Positions 9,205 to 9,980 of a stretch of 9,980 bases of DNA are shown in pieces (position 1 is the stretch's first letter; each line of letters begins with the position of its first letter). The notes beneath the pieces are model-generated. The model searched no databases. It had not been told where the DNA came from and was given only the letters and a program-made list of their open reading frames with translations. Source of the stretch: Verrucomicrobiota bacterium (GTDB lineage: Bacteria > Verrucomicrobiota > Verrucomicrobiia > Limisphaerales > AV2); the NCBI GenBank assembly GCA_003218935.1, contig QHPA01000234.1:1-9980 (forward strand). Reading direction: 5' to 3'. The position numbers and the translations under genes were made by a program.

Positions 9205-9980
9205 GTGACCTTTCCATACACGCTGTGTTGCACCTCCGTTCTTTCAATCGGAATAAACAGGGACTGAAATTCGGGGTGCCGATCGTCCAGCAGGTTTTGG
9301 CCAACGATCGCCACCTCGAAGTTCTTGAAAGGCCGCCAGGCGAGGCGAACATCAACGACGATGTAGCTGGGAACTTGGAAACCCGGCAAGCTCTCGACGT
9401 AACGAACAGCGCAATCGACCTCGAGGTTGTGGGGCAAATCCAGCGAAGAACGCAGACTGAACTGGTGGTGCGGGTTCCGGCCCTCATCAAGTTCGCTCGT
9501 GGTGTCCCCGCTGCCGGCATTGCGGTGAAGCTGATTTTGAAGGAACGTATAGCCTGCCTGGAGACGCCACGAGTCCGTGACCTGCCAGCTCGGCGCAAAC
9601 TCAATGCCGTAGGTTTCGCCGTGAAGTTTGTTGCCTGCGTTAGCCGTCACGGTTAATGGCGGGCCGGGCAGAACGGCTCCGGGCTCCAGACTGCGAAGGT
9701 GATCGTAATCGTGATAGAACGCCGTAACATCCAGTGAAACGCGAGCAATCGGCCGCCACCGGTACCCCAGCTCCCAGGCAAGTAATTCTTCGGAATCAAA
9801 ATCGTGATTGCCTTGGAGCAACACCTGAACACCGGGCGTCGAGGTCAATTGCCGCAGTTGGATGTCGTCCTCCGCCAGTGAAGGCGTGCGCACTGCGCGC
9901 GAAATCGAAGCCCACACCGTCTGCCGGTCCGTCGGGGTCCACGACAGCCTCCCGCTGGGCTGATATTCAAAACCGGTGAA
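9192..9980 (-). CDS. TonB-dependent outer-membrane receptor, C-terminal part of the beta-barrel
   Basis: The minus-strand frame is open from the right edge to the TGA at 9194-9192, giving the last 262 residues; plug domain and signal peptide lie outside the window. The segment from GFEYQPSGRLSWTP through VWASISRAVRTPS (about residues 3-33 of the visible part) is typical of TonB-dependent receptor barrels. So are the alternating strand patterns ELGYRWRP, AFYHDYDHLRSL, YGIEFAPSWQV, LQAGYTFLQNQL, HHQFSLRSSLDLP, VDVRLAWRPF and VGQNLLDDRHPEF. The chain ends VYGKVTWRY, with the terminal aromatic residue of outer-membrane proteins. Such receptors import or sense siderophores, cobalamin, sugars or other ligands; the substrate cannot be told from this part. 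It is the upstream partner of the yfiR-like gene, overlapping it by 13 bases, so receptor and signalling genes are co-expressed. Confidence 0.93.
   Translation of the reverse strand, partial: FTGFEYQPSGRLSWTPTDRQTVWASISRAVRTPSLAEDDIQLRQLTSTPGVQVLLQGNHDFDSEELLAWELGYRWRPIARVSLDVTAFYHDYDHLRSLEPGAVLPGPPLTVTANAGNKLHGETYGIEFAPSWQVTDSWRLQAGYTFLQNQLHRNAGSGDTTSELDEGRNPHHQFSLRSSLDLPHNLEVDCAVRYVESLPGFQVPSYIVVDVRLAWRPFKNFEVAIVGQNLLDDRHPEFQSLFIPIERTEVQHSVYGKVTWRY
9209..9215 (-). promoter_or_regulatory. Ribosome binding site of the yfiR-like gene
   Basis: The minus strand reads GGAAAGG, ending 4 bases before ATG 9204 and located in the final codons of the receptor gene. It supports this start and suggests translation of the yfiR-like gene is coupled to that of the receptor. 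Confidence 0.5.

Noticed and set aside
8747..9604. Open frame of 285 codons on the minus strand
   Set aside because: It covers the junction of the receptor and yfiR-like genes in another frame. Both real genes show strong family motifs; this one shows none.

Overview
The window looks like chromosomal DNA of a high-GC Gram-negative bacterium, most likely of the Verrucomicrobiota (a Pedosphaera/Limisphaerales-type lineage). The pointers are a TonB-dependent outer-membrane receptor, a futalosine-pathway menaquinone protein, secreted DUF1343/NamZ, a membrane-anchored helical protein of a kind I associate with Verrucomicrobia, and two 7-bp-periodic dyad repeats. The assignment rests on family recognition, not on a marker gene, so it is tentative.

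Layout. (1) 1-1071, minus strand: exo-beta-N-acetylmuramidase of the NamZ/DUF1343 family with a signal peptide; its C-terminus lies beyond the left edge. (2) 1072-1314: divergent intergenic region with a REP-like hairpin, a short direct repeat and a second stem-loop. (3) 1315-2226, plus: MqnD-like menaquinone biosynthesis protein, interrupted in frame by a heptad-periodic repeat (1683-1759). (4) 2227-2458: intergenic, mostly a larger inverted element with 7-bp periodicity. (5) 2459-3640, plus: COG1453-type aldo/keto reductase whose C-terminal iron-sulfur cysteines are gone. (6) 3689-4885 and 4882-5391, plus: a membrane-anchored helical protein of unknown function overlapping by ATGA a stand-alone receiver-domain response regulator. 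(7) 5397-9980, minus: a tightly packed operon, transcribed right to left, of a TonB-dependent receptor (5' part beyond the right edge), a periplasmic YfiR-family protein, and a 1058-residue hybrid histidine kinase (CHASE8-like sensor, HAMP, PAS, HisKA, HATPase, two receivers, HPt).

How the genes may work together. The most interesting part is the receptor-YfiR-kinase operon. In the known YfiBNR system, periplasmic YfiR represses YfiN, a diguanylate cyclase with a CHASE8-type periplasmic domain followed by HAMP and GGDEF. Here a YfiR homologue is encoded 4 bp upstream of a protein with the same sensor-HAMP layout, but with a histidine kinase phosphorelay as output and a TonB-dependent receptor as the outer-membrane partner. 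The inferred flow is outer-membrane ligand/receptor state, to YfiR, to CHASE8, to phosphorelay, to HPt, and then possibly to the stand-alone receiver whose gene converges on the kinase gene with 5 bp between stop codons. The partnership is inferred from gene order and domains only.
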